Below, one piece after another: positions 1 to 14,600 of a DNA stretch of 64,000 bases. The notes below the pieces were generated by a model. The model saw only the letters and a program-made list of their open reading frames with translations. It had not been told where the DNA came from and did not search any database. This stretch comes from Excoecaria cochinchinensis (Eukaryota; Streptophyta; Magnoliopsida; Malpighiales; Euphorbiaceae), in the NCBI GenBank assembly GCA_947683425.1, contig CANTUQ010000347.1, positions 62,001 through 126,000 on the forward strand, in the 5' to 3' direction. The translations under genes were made by a program, and so were the position numbers. Numbering within the stretch: the stretch's first letter is position 1; each line of letters starts with the position of its first letter.

Positions 1-2899
1 GATCAGGTTTTCCTGAATTATTCGACCCGGATCCAAAATTTTACCACTTTTGGCGATTTCTCGATTTCGGCGATTTCCCCTAGTATAATGCCTTCAGAAG
101 CCCGTAAAAATTCGTCAGATCACGACGAAGCCGATCCTCGATGCATTGTGACCGAGAGGCTCCCAGTAGCTATTCCGATCAGGTTTTCCTGAATTATTCG
201 ACCCGGATCCAAAATTTCACCACTTTTGGCGATTTCTCGATTTCGGCGATTTCCCCTAGTATAATGCCTTCAGAAGCCCGTAAAAATTCGTCAGATCACG
301 ACGAAGCCAATTCTCGATGCATTGTGACCGGCAGGCTCCCAGTAGCTATTCCGATCAGGTTTTCCTGAATTATTCGACCCGGATCCAAAATTTTACCACT
401 TTTGGCGATTTCTCGATTTCGGCGATTTCCCCTAGTATAATGCCTTCAGAAGCCCGTAAAAATTCGTCAGATCACGACGAAGTCAATCCTCGACGCATTG
501 TGACCGGCAGGCTCCCAGTAGCTATTCCGATCAGGTTTTCCTGAATTATTCGACCCGGATCCAAAATTTCACCACTTTTGGCGATTTCGGCGATTTCCCC
601 TAGTATAATGCCTTCAGAAGCCCGTAAAAATTCGTCAGATCACGACGAAGCCAATCCTCGACGCATTGTGACCGGCAGGCTCCCAGTAGCTATTCCGATC
701 AGGTTTTCCTGAATTATTCGACCCGGATCAAAAATTTCACCACTTTTGGCGATTTCTCGATTTCGGCGATTTCCCCTAGTATAATGCCTTCAGAAGCCCG
801 TAAAAATTCGTCAGCTCATGACGAAGCCAATCCTCGACGCATTGTGACCGGCAGGCTCCCAGTAGCTTTTCCGATCAGGTTTTCCTGAATTATTCGACCC
901 GGATCCAAAATTTCACCACTTTTGGCGATTTCTCGATTTCGGCGATTTCCCCTAGTATAATGCCTTCAGAAGCTCGTAAAAATTCGTCAGATCACGACGA
1001 AGCCAATCCTCGACGCATTGTGACCGGCAGGCTCCCAGTAGCTTTTCCGATCAGGTTTTCCTGAATTATTCGACCCGGATCCAAAATTTCACCACTTTTG
1101 GTGATTTCCCCTAGTATAATGCCTTCAGAAGCCCGTAAAAATTCGTCAGATCACGACGAAGCCAATCATCGACGCATTGTGACCGGCAGGCTCCCAGTAG
1201 CTATTCCGATCAGATTTTCCTGAATTATTTGACCCGGATCCAAAATTTCACCACTTTTGGCGATTTCTCGATTTCGGCGATTTCCCCTAGTATAATGCCT
1301 TCAGAAGCCCGTAAAAATTCGTCAGATCACGACGAAGCCAATCCTCGACGCATTGTGACCGGCAGGCTCCCAGTAGCTATTCCGATCAGGTTTTATTGAA
1401 TTATTCGACCCGGATCCAAAATTTCACCACTTTTGGCGATTTCTCGATTTCGGCGATTTCCCCTAGTATAATGCCTACAGAAGCCCGTAAAAATTCGTCA
1501 GATCACGACGAAGCCAATTCTCGACGCATTGTGACCGGCAGGCTCCCAGTAGCTATTCCGATCAGGTTTTCCTGAATTATTCGACCCGGATCCAAAATTT
1601 CACCACTTTTGGCGATTTCTCGATTTCGGCGATTTCCCCTAGTATAATGCCTTCAGAAGCCCGTAAAAATTCGTCAGATCACGACGAAGCCAATCCTCGA
1701 CGCATTGTGACCGGCAGGCTCCCAGTAGCTATTCCGATCAGGTTTTCCTGAATTATTCGACCCGGATCCAAAATTTCACCACTTTTGGCGATTTCGGCGA
1801 TTTCCCCTAGTATAATGCCTTCAGAAGCCCGTAAAAATTCGTCAGATCACGACGAAGCCAATCCTCGACGCATTGTGACCGGCAGGCTCCCAGTAGCTAT
1901 TCCGATCAGGTTTTCCTGAATTATTCGACCCGGATCCAAAATTTCACCACTTTTGGCGATTTCTCGATTTCGGCGATTTCCCCTAGTATAATGCCTTCAG
2001 AAGCCCGTAAAAATTCGTCAGATCACGACGAAGCCAATCCTCGTCGCATTGTGACCGGCAGGCTCCCAGTAGCTATTCCGATCAGGTTTTCCTGAATTAT
2101 TCGACCCGGATCCAAAATTTCACCACTTTTGCCGATTTCGGCGATTTCCCCTAGTATAATGCCTTCAGAAGCCCGTAAAAATTCGTCAGATCACGACGAA
2201 GCCAATCCTCGACGCATTGTGACCGGCAGGCTCCCAGTAGCTATTTCGATCAGGTTTTCCTGAATTATTCGACCCGGATCCAAAATTTCACCACTTTTGG
2301 CGATTTCTCGATTTCGGCGATTTCCCCTAGTATAATGCCTTCAGAAGCCCGTAAAAATTCGTCAGATCACGACGAAGCCAATCCTCGACGCATTGTGACC
2401 GGCAGGCTCCCAGTAGCTTTTCCGATCAGGTTTTCCTGAATTATTCGACCCGGATCCAAAATTTCACCACTTTTGGCGATTTCTCGATTTCGGCGATTTC
2501 CCCTAGTATAATGCCTTCAGAAGCCCGTAAAAATTCGTCAGATCACGACGAAGCCAATCCTCGACGCATTGTGACCGGCAGGCTCCCAGTAGCTATTCCG
2601 ATCAGGTTTTCCTGAATTATTCGACCCGGATCCAAAATTTCACCACTTTTGGCGATTTCTCGATTTCGGCGATTTCCCCAAGTATAATGCCTTCAGAAGC
2701 CCGTAAAAATTCGTCAGGTCACGACGAAGCCAATCCTCGACGCATTGTGACCAGCAGGCTCCCAGTAGCTATTCCGATCAGGTTTTCCTGAATTATTCGA
2801 CCCGGATCCAAAATTTCAAGACTTTTGGCGATTTCTCGATTTCGGCGATTTCCCCTAGTATAATGCCTTCAGAAGCCCGTAAAAATTCGTCAGGTCACG

Positions 2900-4010
2900 A
2901 CGAAGGCAATCCTCGACGCATTGTGACCGGCAGGCTCCCAGTAGCTATTCCGATCAGGTTTTCCTGAATTATTCGACCCGGATCCAAAATTTCACCACTT
3001 TTGGCGATTTCTCGATTTCGGCAATTTCCCCTAGTATAATGCCTTCAGAAGCCCGTAAAAATTCGTCAGGTCACGACGAAGCCAATCCTCGACGCATTGT
3101 GACCGGCAGGCTCCCAGTAGCTATTCCGATCAGGTTTTCCTGAATTATTCGACCCGGATCCAAAATTTCACCACTTTTGGCGATTTCTCGATTTCGGCGA
3201 TTTCCCCTAGTATAATGCCTTCAGAAGCCCGTAAAAATTCGTCAGGTCACGACGAAGGCAATCCTCGACGCATTGTGACCGGCAGGCTCCCAGTAGCTAT
3301 TCCGATCAGGTTTTCCTGAATTATTCGACCCGGATCCAAAATTTCACCACTTTTGGCGATTTCTCGATTTCGGCGATTTCCCCTAGTATAATGCCTTCAG
3401 AAGCCCGTAAAAATTCGTCAGGTCACGACGAAGGCAATCCTCGACGCATTGTGACCGGCAGGCTCCCAGTAGCTATTCCGATCAGGTTTTCCTGAATTAT
3501 TCGACCCGGATCCAAAATTTCACCACTTTTGGCGATTTCTCGATTTCGGCGATTTCCCCTAGTATAATGCCTTCAGAAGCCCGTAAAAATTCGTCAGGTC
3601 ACGACGAAGGCAATCCTCGACGCATTGTGACCGGCAGGCTCCCAGTAGCTATTCCGATCAGGTTTTCCTGAATTATTCGACCCGGATCCAAAATTTCACC
3701 ACTTTTGGCGATTTCTCGATTTCGGCGATTTCCCCTAGTATAATGCCTTCAGAAGCCCGTAAAAATTCGTCAGGTCACGACGAAGGCAATCCTCGACGCA
3801 TTGTGACCGGCAGGCTCCCAGTAGCTATTCCGATCAGGTTTTCCTGAATTATTCGACCCGGATCCAAAATTTCACCACTTTTGGCGATTTCTCGATTTCG
3901 GCGATTTCCCCTAGTATAATGCCTTCAGAAGCCCGTAAAAATTCGTCAGGTCACGACGAAGGCAATCCTCGACACATTGTGACCGGCAGGCTCCCAGTAG
4001 CTATTCCGAT
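2900..4010 (+). repeat. Locally homogenised run of satellite monomers
   Basis: Monomers carrying the linked variants CAGGTCACG and GAAGGCAATCC follow one another almost without change (about 2900, then 3255, 3431, 3607, 3783 and 3959). Four consecutive monomers starting near 3128, 3304, 3480 and 3656 look identical to me. This is the pattern left by very recent unequal exchange or slippage amplification of a single monomer. Confidence 0.8.
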
Positions 4011-4860
4011 CAGGTTTTCCTGAATTATTCGACCCGGATCCAAAATTTCACCACTTTTGGCGATTTCTCGATTTCGGCGATTTCCCCTAGTATAATGCCT
4101 TCAGAAGCCCGTAAAAATTCGTCAGATCACGACGAAGCCAATCCTCGACGCATTGTGACCGACAGGCTCCCAGTAGCTATTCCGATCAGGTTTTCCTGAA
4201 TTATTCGACCCGGATCCAAAATTTCACCACTTTTGGCGATTTCTCGATTTCGGCGATTTCCCCTAGTATAATGCCTTCAGAATCCCGTAAAAATTCGTCA
4301 GGTCACGACGAAGGCAATCCTCGACGCATTGTGACCGGCAGGCTCCCAGTAGCTATTCCAATCAGGTTTTCCTGAATTATTCGACCCGGATCCAAAATTT
4401 TACCACTTTTGGCGATTTCTCGATTTCGGCGATTTCCCCTAGTATAATGCCTTCAGAAGCCCGTAAAAATTCGTCAGGTCACGACGAAGCCAATCCTCGA
4501 CGCATTGTGACCGGCAGGCTCCCAGTAGCTATTCCGATCAGGTTTTCATGAATTATTCGACCCGGATCCAAAATTTCACCACTTTTGGCGATTTCTCGAT
4601 TTCGGCGATTTCCCCTAGTATAATGCCTTCAGAAGCCCGTAAAAATTCGTCAGATCACGACGAAGCCAATCCTCGACGCATTGTGACCGACAGGCTCCCA
4701 GTAGCTATTCCGATCAGGTTTTCCTGAATTATTCGACCCGGATCCAAAATTTCACCACTTTTGGCGATTTCTCGATTTCGGCGATTTCCCCTAGTATAAT
4801 GCCTTCAGAATCCCGTAAAAATTCGTCAGGTCACGACGAAGGCAATCCTCGACGCATTGT
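4000..4860 (+). repeat. Three-monomer (528-bp) tandem duplication
   Basis: The private variants GACCGACAGG (near 4161 and 4689) and CAGAATCCCG (near 4281 and 4809) recur exactly 528 bp apart, which is three 176-bp monomers. The intervening monomers match closely. This is a small higher-order duplication inside the satellite. Confidence 0.8.
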
Positions 4861-7800
4861 GACCGGCAGGCTCCCAGTAGCTATTCCGATCAGGTTTTCC
4901 TGAATTATTCGACCGGATCCAAAATTTCACCACTTTTGGCGATTTCGGCGATTTCCCCTAGTATAATGCCTTCAGAAGCCCGTAAAAATTCGTCAGATCA
5001 CGACGAAGCCAATCCTCGACGCATTGTGACCGGCAGACTCCCAGTAGCTATTTCGATCAGGTTTTCCTGAATTATTCGACCCGGATCCAAAATTTTACCA
5101 CTTTTGGCGATTTCTCGATTTCGGCGATTTCCCCTAGTATAATGCCTTCAGAAGCCCGTAAAAATTCGTCAGGTCACGACGAGGCCAATCCTCGACGCAT
5201 TGTGACCGGCAGGCTCCCAGTAGCTATTCCGATCAGGTTTTCCTGAATTATTCGACCCGGATTCAAAATTTCACCACTTTTGGCGATTTCTCGATTTCGG
5301 CGACTTCCCCTAGTATAATGCCTTCAGAAGCCCGTAAAAATTCGTCAGATCACGACGAAGCCAATCCTCGACGCATTGTGACCGGCAGGCTCCCAGTAGC
5401 TATTCCGATCAGGTTTTCCTGAATTATTCGACCCGGATCCAAAATTTCACCACTTTTGGCGATTTCTCGATTTCGGCGATTTTCCCTAGTATAATGCCTT
5501 CAGAAGCCCGTAAAAATTCGTCAGATCACGACGAAGCCAATCCTCGACGCATTGTGACCGGCAGGCTCCCAGTAGCTATTCCGATCAGGTTTTCCTGAAT
5601 TATTCGACCCGGATCAAAAATTTCACCACTTTTGGCGATTTCCCCTAGTATAATTCCTTCAGAAGCCCGTAAAAATTCATCAGATCACGACGAAATCAAT
5701 CCTCGACGCATTGTGACCGGCAGGCTCCCAGTAGCTATTCCGATCAGGTTTTCCTGAATTATTCGACCCGGATCCAAAATTTCACCACTTTTGGCGATTT
5801 CTCGATTTCGGCGATTTCCCCTAGTATAATGCCTTCAGAAGCCCGTAAAAATTCGTCAGATCACGACGAAGCCAATCCTCGACGCATTGTGACCGGCAGG
5901 CTCCCAGTAGCTATTCCGATCAGGTTTTATTGAATTATTCGACCCGGATCCAAAATTTCACCACTTTTGGCGATTTCTCGATTTCGGCGATTTCCCCTAG
6001 TATAATGCCTTCAGAAGCCCGTAAAAATTCGTCAGATCACGACGAAGCCAATCCTCGACGCATTGTGACCGGCAGGCTCCCAGTAGCTATTCCGATCAGG
6101 TTTTCCTGAATTATTCGACCCGGATCCAAAATTTCACCACTTTTGGCGATTTCTCGATTTCGGCGATTTCCCCTAGTATAATGCCTTCAGAAGCCCGTAA
6201 AAATTCGTCAGATCACGACGAAGCCAATCCTCGACGCATTGTGACCGGCAGGCTCCCAGTAGCTATTCCGATCAGGTTTTCCTGAATTATTCGACCCGGA
6301 TCCAAAATTTCACCACTTTTGGCGATTTCTCGATTTCGGCGATTTCCCCTAGTATAATGCCTTCAGAAGCCCGTAAAAATTCGTCAGATCACGACGAAGC
6401 CAATCCTCGACGCATTGTGACCGGCAGGCTCCCAGTAGCTATTCCGATCAGGTTTTCCTGAATTATTCGACCCGGATCCAAAATTTCACCACTTTTGGCG
6501 ATTTCTCGATTTCGGCGATTTCCCCTAGTATAATGCCTTCAGAAGCCCGTAAAAATTCGTCAGATCACGACGAAGCCAATCCTCGACGCATTGTGACCGG
6601 CAGGCACCCAGTAGCTATTCCGATCAGGTTTTCCTGAATTATTCCACCCGGATCCAAAATTTCACCACTTTTGGCGATTTCTCGATTTCGGCGATTTCCC
6701 CTAGTATAATGCCTTCAGAAGCCCGTAAAAATTCGTCAGATCACGACGAAGCCAATCCTCGACGCATTGTGACCGGCAGGCTCCCAGTAGCTATTCCGAT
6801 CAGGTTTTCCTGAATTATTCGACTCGGATCCAAAATTTCACCACTTTGGGCGATTTCTCGATTTCGGCGATTTCCCCTAGTATAATGCCTTCAGAAGCCC
6901 GTAAAAATTCGTCAGATCACGACGAAATCAATCCTCGACGCATTGTGACCGGCAGGCTCCCAGTAGCTATTCCGATCAGGTTTTCCTGAATTATTCGACC
7001 CGGATCCAAAATTTCACCACTTTTGGCGATTTCTCGATTTCGGCGATTTCCCCTAGTATAATGCCTTCAGAAGCCCGTAAAAATTCGTCAGATCACGACG
7101 AAGCCAATCCTCGACGCATTGTGACCGGCAGGCTCCCAGTAGCTATTCCGATCAGGTTTTCCTGAATTATTCGACCCGGATCCAAAATTTCACCACTTTT
7201 GGCGATTTCTCGATTTCGGCGATTTCCCCTAGTATAATGCGTTCAGAAGCCCGTAAAAATTCGTCAGATCACGACGAAGCCAATCCTCGACGCATTGTGA
7301 CCGGCAGGCTCCCAGTAGCTATTCCGATCAGGTTTTCCTGAATTATTCGACCCGGATCCAAAATTTCACCACATTTGGCGATTTCTCGATTTCGGCGATT
7401 TCCCCTAGTATAATGCCTTCAGAAGCCCGTAAAAATTCGTCAGATCACGACGAAGCCAATCCTCGACGCATTGTGACCGGCAGGCTCCCAGTAGCTATTC
7501 CGATCAGGTTTTCCTGAATTATTCGACCCGGATCCAAAATTTCACCACATTTGGCGATTTCTCGATTTCGGCGATTTCCCCTAGTATAATGCCTTCAGAA
7601 GCCCGTAAAAATTCGTCAGATCACGACGAAGCCAATCCTCGACGCATTGTGACCGGCAGGCTCCCAGTAGCTCTTCCGATCAGGTTTTCCTGAATTATTC
7701 GACCCGGATCCAAAATTTCACCACTTTTGGCGATTTCCCCTAGTATAATTCCTTCAGAAGCCCGTAAAAATTCGTCAGATTACGACGAAATCAATCCTCG

Positions 7801-10800
7801 ACGCATTGTGACCGGCAGGCTCCCAGTAGCTATTCCGATCAGGTTTTCCTGAATTATTCGACCCGGATCCAAAATTTCACCACTTTTGGCGATTTCTCGA
7901 TTTCGGCGATTTCCCCTAGTATAATGCCTTCAGAAGCCCGTAAAAATTCGTCAGATCACGACGAAGCCAATCCTCGACGCATTGTGACCGGCAGGCTCCC
8001 AGTAGCTATTCCGATCAGGTTTTCCTGAATTATTCGACCCGGATCCAAAATTTCACCACTTTTAGCGATTTCTCGATTTCGGCGATTTCCCCTAGTATAA
8101 TGCCTTCAGAAGCCCGTAAAAATTCGTCAGATCAAGACGAAGCCAATTCTCGACGCATTGTGACCGGCAGGATCCCAATAGCTATTCCGATCAGGTTTTC
8201 CTGAATTATTCGTCCCGGATCCAAAATTTCACCACTTTTAGCGATTTCTCGATTTCGGCGATTTCCCCTAGTATAATGCCTTCAGAAGCCCGTAAAAATT
8301 CGTCAGATCACGACGAAATCAATCCTCGACGCATTGTGACCGGCAGGCTCCCATTAGCTATTCCGATCAGGTTTTCCTGAATTATTCGACCCGGATCCAA
8401 AATTTCACCACTTTTGGCGATTTCTCGATTTCGGCGATTTCCCCTAGTATAATGCCTTCAGAAGCCCGTAAAAATTCGTCAGATCACGACGAAGCCAATC
8501 CTCGACGCATTGTGACCGGCAGGCTCCCAGTAGCTATTCCGATCAGGTTTTCCTTAATTATTCGACCCGGATCCAAAATTTCACCACTTTTGGCGATTTC
8601 TCGATTTCGGCGATTTCCCCTAGTATAATACCTTCAGAAGCCCGTAAAAATTCGTCAGATCACGACAAAGCCAATCCTCGACGCATTGTGACCGGCAGGC
8701 TCCCAGTAGCTATTCCGATCAGGTTTACCTGAATTATTCGACCCGGATCCAAAATTTCACCACTTTTGGCGATTTCTCGATTTCGGCGATTTCCCCTAGT
8801 ATAATACCTTCAGAAGCCCGTAAAAATTCGTCAGATCACGACGAAGCCAATCCTCGACGCATTGTGACCGGCAGGCTCCCAGTAGCTATTCCGATCAGGT
8901 TTTCCTGAATTATTCGACCCGGATCCAAAATTTCACCACTTTTGGCGATTTCTCGATTTCGGCGATTTCCCCTAGTATAATGCCTTCAGAAGCCCGTAAA
9001 AATTCGTCAGATCACGACGAAGCCAATCCTCGACGCATTGTGACCGGCAGGCTCCCAGTAGCTATTCCGATCAGGTTTTCCTGAATTATTCGACCCGGAT
9101 CCAAAATTTCACCACTTTTGGCGATTTCTCGATTTCGGCGATTTCTCCTAGTATAATGCCTTCAGAAGCCCGTAAAAATTCGTCAGATCACGACGAAGCC
9201 AATCCTCGACGCATTGAGACCGGCAGGCTCCCAGTAGCTATTCCGATCAGGTTTTCCTGAATTATTCGACCCGGATCCAAAATTTCACCACTTTTGGCGA
9301 TTTCTCGATTTCGGCGATTTCCCCTAGTATAATGCCTTCAGAAGCCCGTAAAAATTCGTCAGATCACGACGAAGCCAATCCTCGACGCATTGTGACCGGC
9401 AGGCTCCCAGTAGCTATTCCGATCAGGTTTTCCTGAATTATTCGACCCGGATCCAAAATTTCACCACTTTTGGCGATTTCTCGATTTCGGCGATTTCCCC
9501 TAGTATAATGCCTTCAGAAGCCCGTAAAAATTCGTCAGATCACGACGAAATCAATCCTCGACGCATTGTGACCGGCAGGCTCCCAGTAGCTATTCCGATC
9601 AGGTTTTCCTGAATTATTCGACCCGGATCCAAAATTTCACCACTTTTGGCGATTTCTCGATTTCGGCGATTTCCCCTAGTATAATGCCTTCAGAAGCCCG
9701 TAAAAATTCGTCAGATCACGACGAAGCCAATCCTCGACGCATTGTGACCGGCAGGCTCCCAGTAGCTATTCCGATAAGGTTTTCCTGAATTATTCGACCC
9801 GGATCCAAAATTTCACCACTTTTGGCGATTTCTCGATTTCGGCGATTTCCCCTAGTATAATGCGTTCAGAAGCCCGTAAAAATTCGTCAGATCACGACGA
9901 AGCCAATCCTCGACGCATTATGACCGGCAGGCTCCCAGTAGCTATTCCGATCAGGTTTTCCTGAATTATTCGACCCGGATCCAAAATTTCACCACATTTG
10001 GCGATTTCTCGATTTCGGCGATTTCCCCTAGTATAATGCCTTCAGAAGCCCGTAAAAATTCGTCAGATCACGACGAATCCAATCCTCGACGCATTGTGAC
10101 CGGCAGGCTCCCAGTAGCTATTCCAATCAGGTTTTCCTGAATTATTCGACCCGAATCCAAAATTTCACCACTTTTGGCGATTTCTCGATTTCGGCGATTT
10201 CCCCTAGTATAATGCCTTCAGAAGCCCGTAAAAATTCGTCAGATCACGACGAAGCCAATCCTCGACGCATTGTGACCGGCAGGCTCCCAGTAGCTATTCC
10301 GATCAGGTTTTCATGAATTATTCGACCCGGATCCAAAATTTCACCACTTTTGCCGATTTCTCGATTTCGGCGATTTCCCCTAGTATAATGCCTTCAGAAG
10401 CCCGTAAAAATTCGTCAGATCACGACGAAGCCAATCCTCGACGCATTGTGACCGGCAGGCACCCAGTAGCTATTCCGATCAGGTTTTCCTGAATTATTCG
10501 ACCCGGATCCAAAATTTCACCACTTTTGGCGATTTCTCGATTTCGGCGATTTCCCCTAGTATAATGCCTTCAGAAGCCCGTAAAAATTCGTCAGATCACG
10601 ACGAAGCCAATCCTCGACGCATTGTGACCGGCAGGCTCCCAGTAGCTATTCCGATCAGGTTTTCCTGAATTATTCGACTCGGATCCAAAATTTCACCACT
10701 TTTGGCGATTTCTCGATTTCGGCGATTTCCCTTAGTATAATGCCTTCAGAAGCCCGTAAAAATTCGTCAGATCACGACGAAATCAATCCTCGACGCATTG

Positions 10801-11640
10801 TGACCGGCAGGCTCCCAGTAGCTATTCCGATCAGGTTTTCCTGAATTATTCGACCCGGATCCAAAATTTCACCACTTTTGGCGATTTCTCGATTTCGGCG
10901 ATTTCCCCTAGTATAATGCCTTCAGAAGCCCGTAAAAATTCGTCAGATCACGACGAAGCCAATCCTCGACGCATTGTGACCGGCAGGCTCCCAGTAGCTA
11001 TTCCGATAAGGTTTTCCTGAATTATTCGACCCGGATCCAAAATTTCACCACTTTTGGCGATTTCTCGATTTCGGCGATTTCCCCTAGTATAATGCGTTCA
11101 GAAGCCCGTAAAAATTCGTCAGATCACGACGAAGCCAATCCTCGACGCATTATGACCGGCAGGCTCCCAGTAGCTATTCCGATCAGGTTTTCCTGAATTA
11201 TTCGACCCGGATCCAAAATTTCACCACATTTGGCGATTTCTCGATTTCGGCGATTTCCCCTAGTATAATGCCTTCAGAAGCCCGTAAAAATTCGTCAGAT
11301 CACGACGAAGCCAATCCTCGACGCATTGTGACCGGCAGGCTCCCAGTAGCTATTCCGATCAGGTTTTCCTGAATTATTCGACCCGGATCCAAAATTTCAC
11401 CACATTTGGCGATTTCTCGATTTCGGCGATTTCCCCTAGTATAATGCCTTCAGAAGCCCGTAAAAATTCGTCAGATCACGACGAAGCCAATCCTCGACGC
11501 ATTGTGACCGGCAGGCTCCCAGTAGCTATTCCGATCAGGTTTTCCTGAATTATTCGACCCGGATCCAAAATTTCACCACTTTTGGCGATTTCCCCTAGTA
11601 TAATTCCTTCAGAAGCCCGTAAAAATTCGTCAGATCACGA

Positions 11641-14600
11641 CGAAATCAATCCTCGACGCATTGTGACCGGCAGGCTCCCAGTAGCTATTCCGATCAGGTT
11701 TTCCTGAATTATTCGACCCGGATCCAAAATTTCACCACTTTTGGCGATTTCTCGATTTCGGCGATTTCCCCTAGTATAATGCCTTCAGAAGCCCGTAAAA
11801 ATTCGTCAGATCACGACGAAATCAATCCTCGAAGCATTGTGACCGGCAGGCTCCCAGTAGCTATTCCGATCAGGTTTTCCTGAATTATTCGACCCGGATC
11901 CAAAATTTCACCACTTTTGGCGATTTCTCGATTTCGGCGATTTCCCCTAGTATAATGCCTTCAGAAGCCCGTAAAAATTCGTCAGATCACGACGAAGCCA
12001 ATCCTCGACGCATTGTGACCGGCAGGCTCCCAGTAGCTATTCCGATCAGGTTTTCCTGAATTATTCGACCCGGATCCAAAATTTCACCACTTTTGGCGAT
12101 TTCTCGATTTCGGCGATTTCCCCTAGTATAATACCTTCAGAAGCCCGTAAAAATTCGTCAGATCACGACGAAGCCAATCCTCGACGCATTGTGACCGGCA
12201 GGCTCCCAGTAGCTATTCCGATCAGGTTTTCCTGAATTATTCGACCCGGATCCAAAATTTCACCACTTTTGGCGATTTCTCGATTTCGGCGATTTCCCCT
12301 AGTATAATGCCTTCAGAAGCCCGTAAAAATTCGTCAGATCACGACGAAGCCATTCCTCGACGCATTGTGACCGGCAGGCTCCCAGTAGCTATTCCGATCA
12401 GGTTTTCCTAAATTATTCGACCCGGATCCAAAATTTCACCACTTTTGGCGATTTCTCGATTTCGGCGATTTCCCCTAGTATAATGCCTTCAGAAGCCCGT
12501 AAAAATTCGTCAGATCACGACGAAGCCAATCCTCGTCGCATTGCGACCGGCAGGCTCCCAGTAGCTATTCCGATCAGGTTTTCCTGAATTATTCGACCCG
12601 GATCCAAAATTTCACCACTTTTGGCGATTTCTCGATTTCGGCGATTTCCCCTAGTATAATGCCTTCAGAAGCCCGTAAAAATTCGTCAGGTCACGACGAA
12701 GCCAATCCTCGACGCATTGTGACCGGCAGGCTCCCAGTAGCTATTCCGATCAGGTTTTCCTGAATTATTCGACCTGGATCCAAAATTTCACCACTTTTGG
12801 CGATTTCTCGATTTCGGCGATTTCCCCTAGTATAATGCCTTCAGAAAACCCGTAAAAATTCGTCAGGTCACGACGAAGCCAATCCTCGACGTATTGTGAC
12901 CGGCAGGCTCCCAGTAGCTATTCAGATCAGGTTTTCCTGAATTATTCGACCCGGATCCAAAATTTCACCACTTTTGACAATTTCTCGATTTCGGCGATTT
13001 CCCCTAGTATAATGCCTTCAGAAGCCCGTAAAAATTCGTCAGGTCACGACGAAGCCAATCCTCAACGCATTGTGACCGGCAGGCTCCCAGTAGCTATTCC
13101 GATCAGGTTTTCCTGAATTATTCGACCCGTATCCAAAATTTCACCACTTTTGGTGATTTCTCGATTTCGGCGATTTCCCCTAGTATAATGCCTTCAGAAG
13201 CCCGTAAAAATTCGTCAGGTCACGACGAAGCCAATCCTCAACGCATTGGGACCGGCAGGCTCCCAGTAGCTATTACGATCAGGTTTTCCTGAATTATTCG
13301 ACACGGATCCAAAATTTCACCACTTTTGGCGATTTCGGCTATTTCCCCTAGTATAATGCCTTCAGAAGCCCGTAAAAATTCGTCAGATCACGACGAAGCC
13401 AATCCTCGACGCATTGTGACCGGCAGGCTCCCAGTAGCTATTCCGATAAGGTTTTCCTGAATTATTCGACCCGGGTCCAAAATTTCACCACTTTTGGCGA
13501 TTTCTCGATTTCGGCGATTTCCCCTAGTATAATGCCTTCAGAAGCCCGTAAAAATTCGTCAGATCACGACGAAGCCAATCCTCGACGCATTGTGACCGGC
13601 AGGCTCCCAGTAGCTATTCCGATCAGGTTTTCCTGAATTATTCGACCCGGATCCAAAATTTCACCACTTTTGGCGATTTCTCGATTTCGGCGATTTCCCC
13701 TAGTATAATGCCTTCAGAAGCCCGTAAAAATTCGTCAGATCACGACGAAGCCAATCCTCGACGCATTGTGACCGGCAGGCTCCCAGTAGCTATTCCGATC
13801 AGGTTTTCCTGAATTATTCGACCCGGATCCAAAATTTCACCACTTTTGGCGATTTCGGCGATTTCCCCTAGTATAATGCCTTCAGAAGCCCGTAAAAATT
13901 CGTCAGATCACGACGAAGCCAATCCTCGACGCATTGTGACCGGCAGGCTCCCAGTAGCTATTCCGATCAGGTTTTCCTGAATTATTCGACCCGGATCCAA
14001 AATTTCACCACTTTTGGCGATTTCTCGATTTCAGCGATTTCCCCTAGTATAATGCCTTCAGAAGCCCGTAAAAATTCGTCAGATCACGACGAAGCCAATC
14101 CTCGACGCATTGCGACCGGCAGGCTCCCAGTAGCTATTCCGATCAGGTTTTCCTGAATTATTCGACCCGGATCGAAAATTTCACCACTTTTGGCGATTTC
14201 TCGATTTCGGCGATTTCCCCTAGTATAATGCCTTCAGAAGCCCGTAAAAATTCGTCAGATCACGACGAAGCCAATCCTCGACGCATTGCGACCGGCAGGC
14301 TCCCAGTAGCTATTCCGATCAGGTTTTCCTGAATTATTCGACCCGGATCCAAAATTTCACCACTTTTGGCGATTTCTCGATTTCGGCGATTTCCCCTAGT
14401 ATAATGCCTTCAGAAGCCCGTAAAAATTCGTCAGATCACGACGAAGCCAATCCTCTACGCATTGTGACCGGCAGGCTCCCAGTAGCTATTCCGATCAGGT
14501 TTTCCTGAATTATTCGACCCGGATCCAAAATTTCACCACTTTTGGCGATTTCTCGATTTCGGCGATTTCCCCTAGTATAATGCCTTCAGAAGCCCGTAAA

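Noticed and set aside
141..544. Open frames of 75-90 residues repeated through the satellite (for example 141-368, 20685-20912, 56062-56334)
   Set aside because: They cross monomer junctions, depend on single-base variants that create an ATG or remove a stop, and recur only because the DNA repeats. No protein family resemblance.
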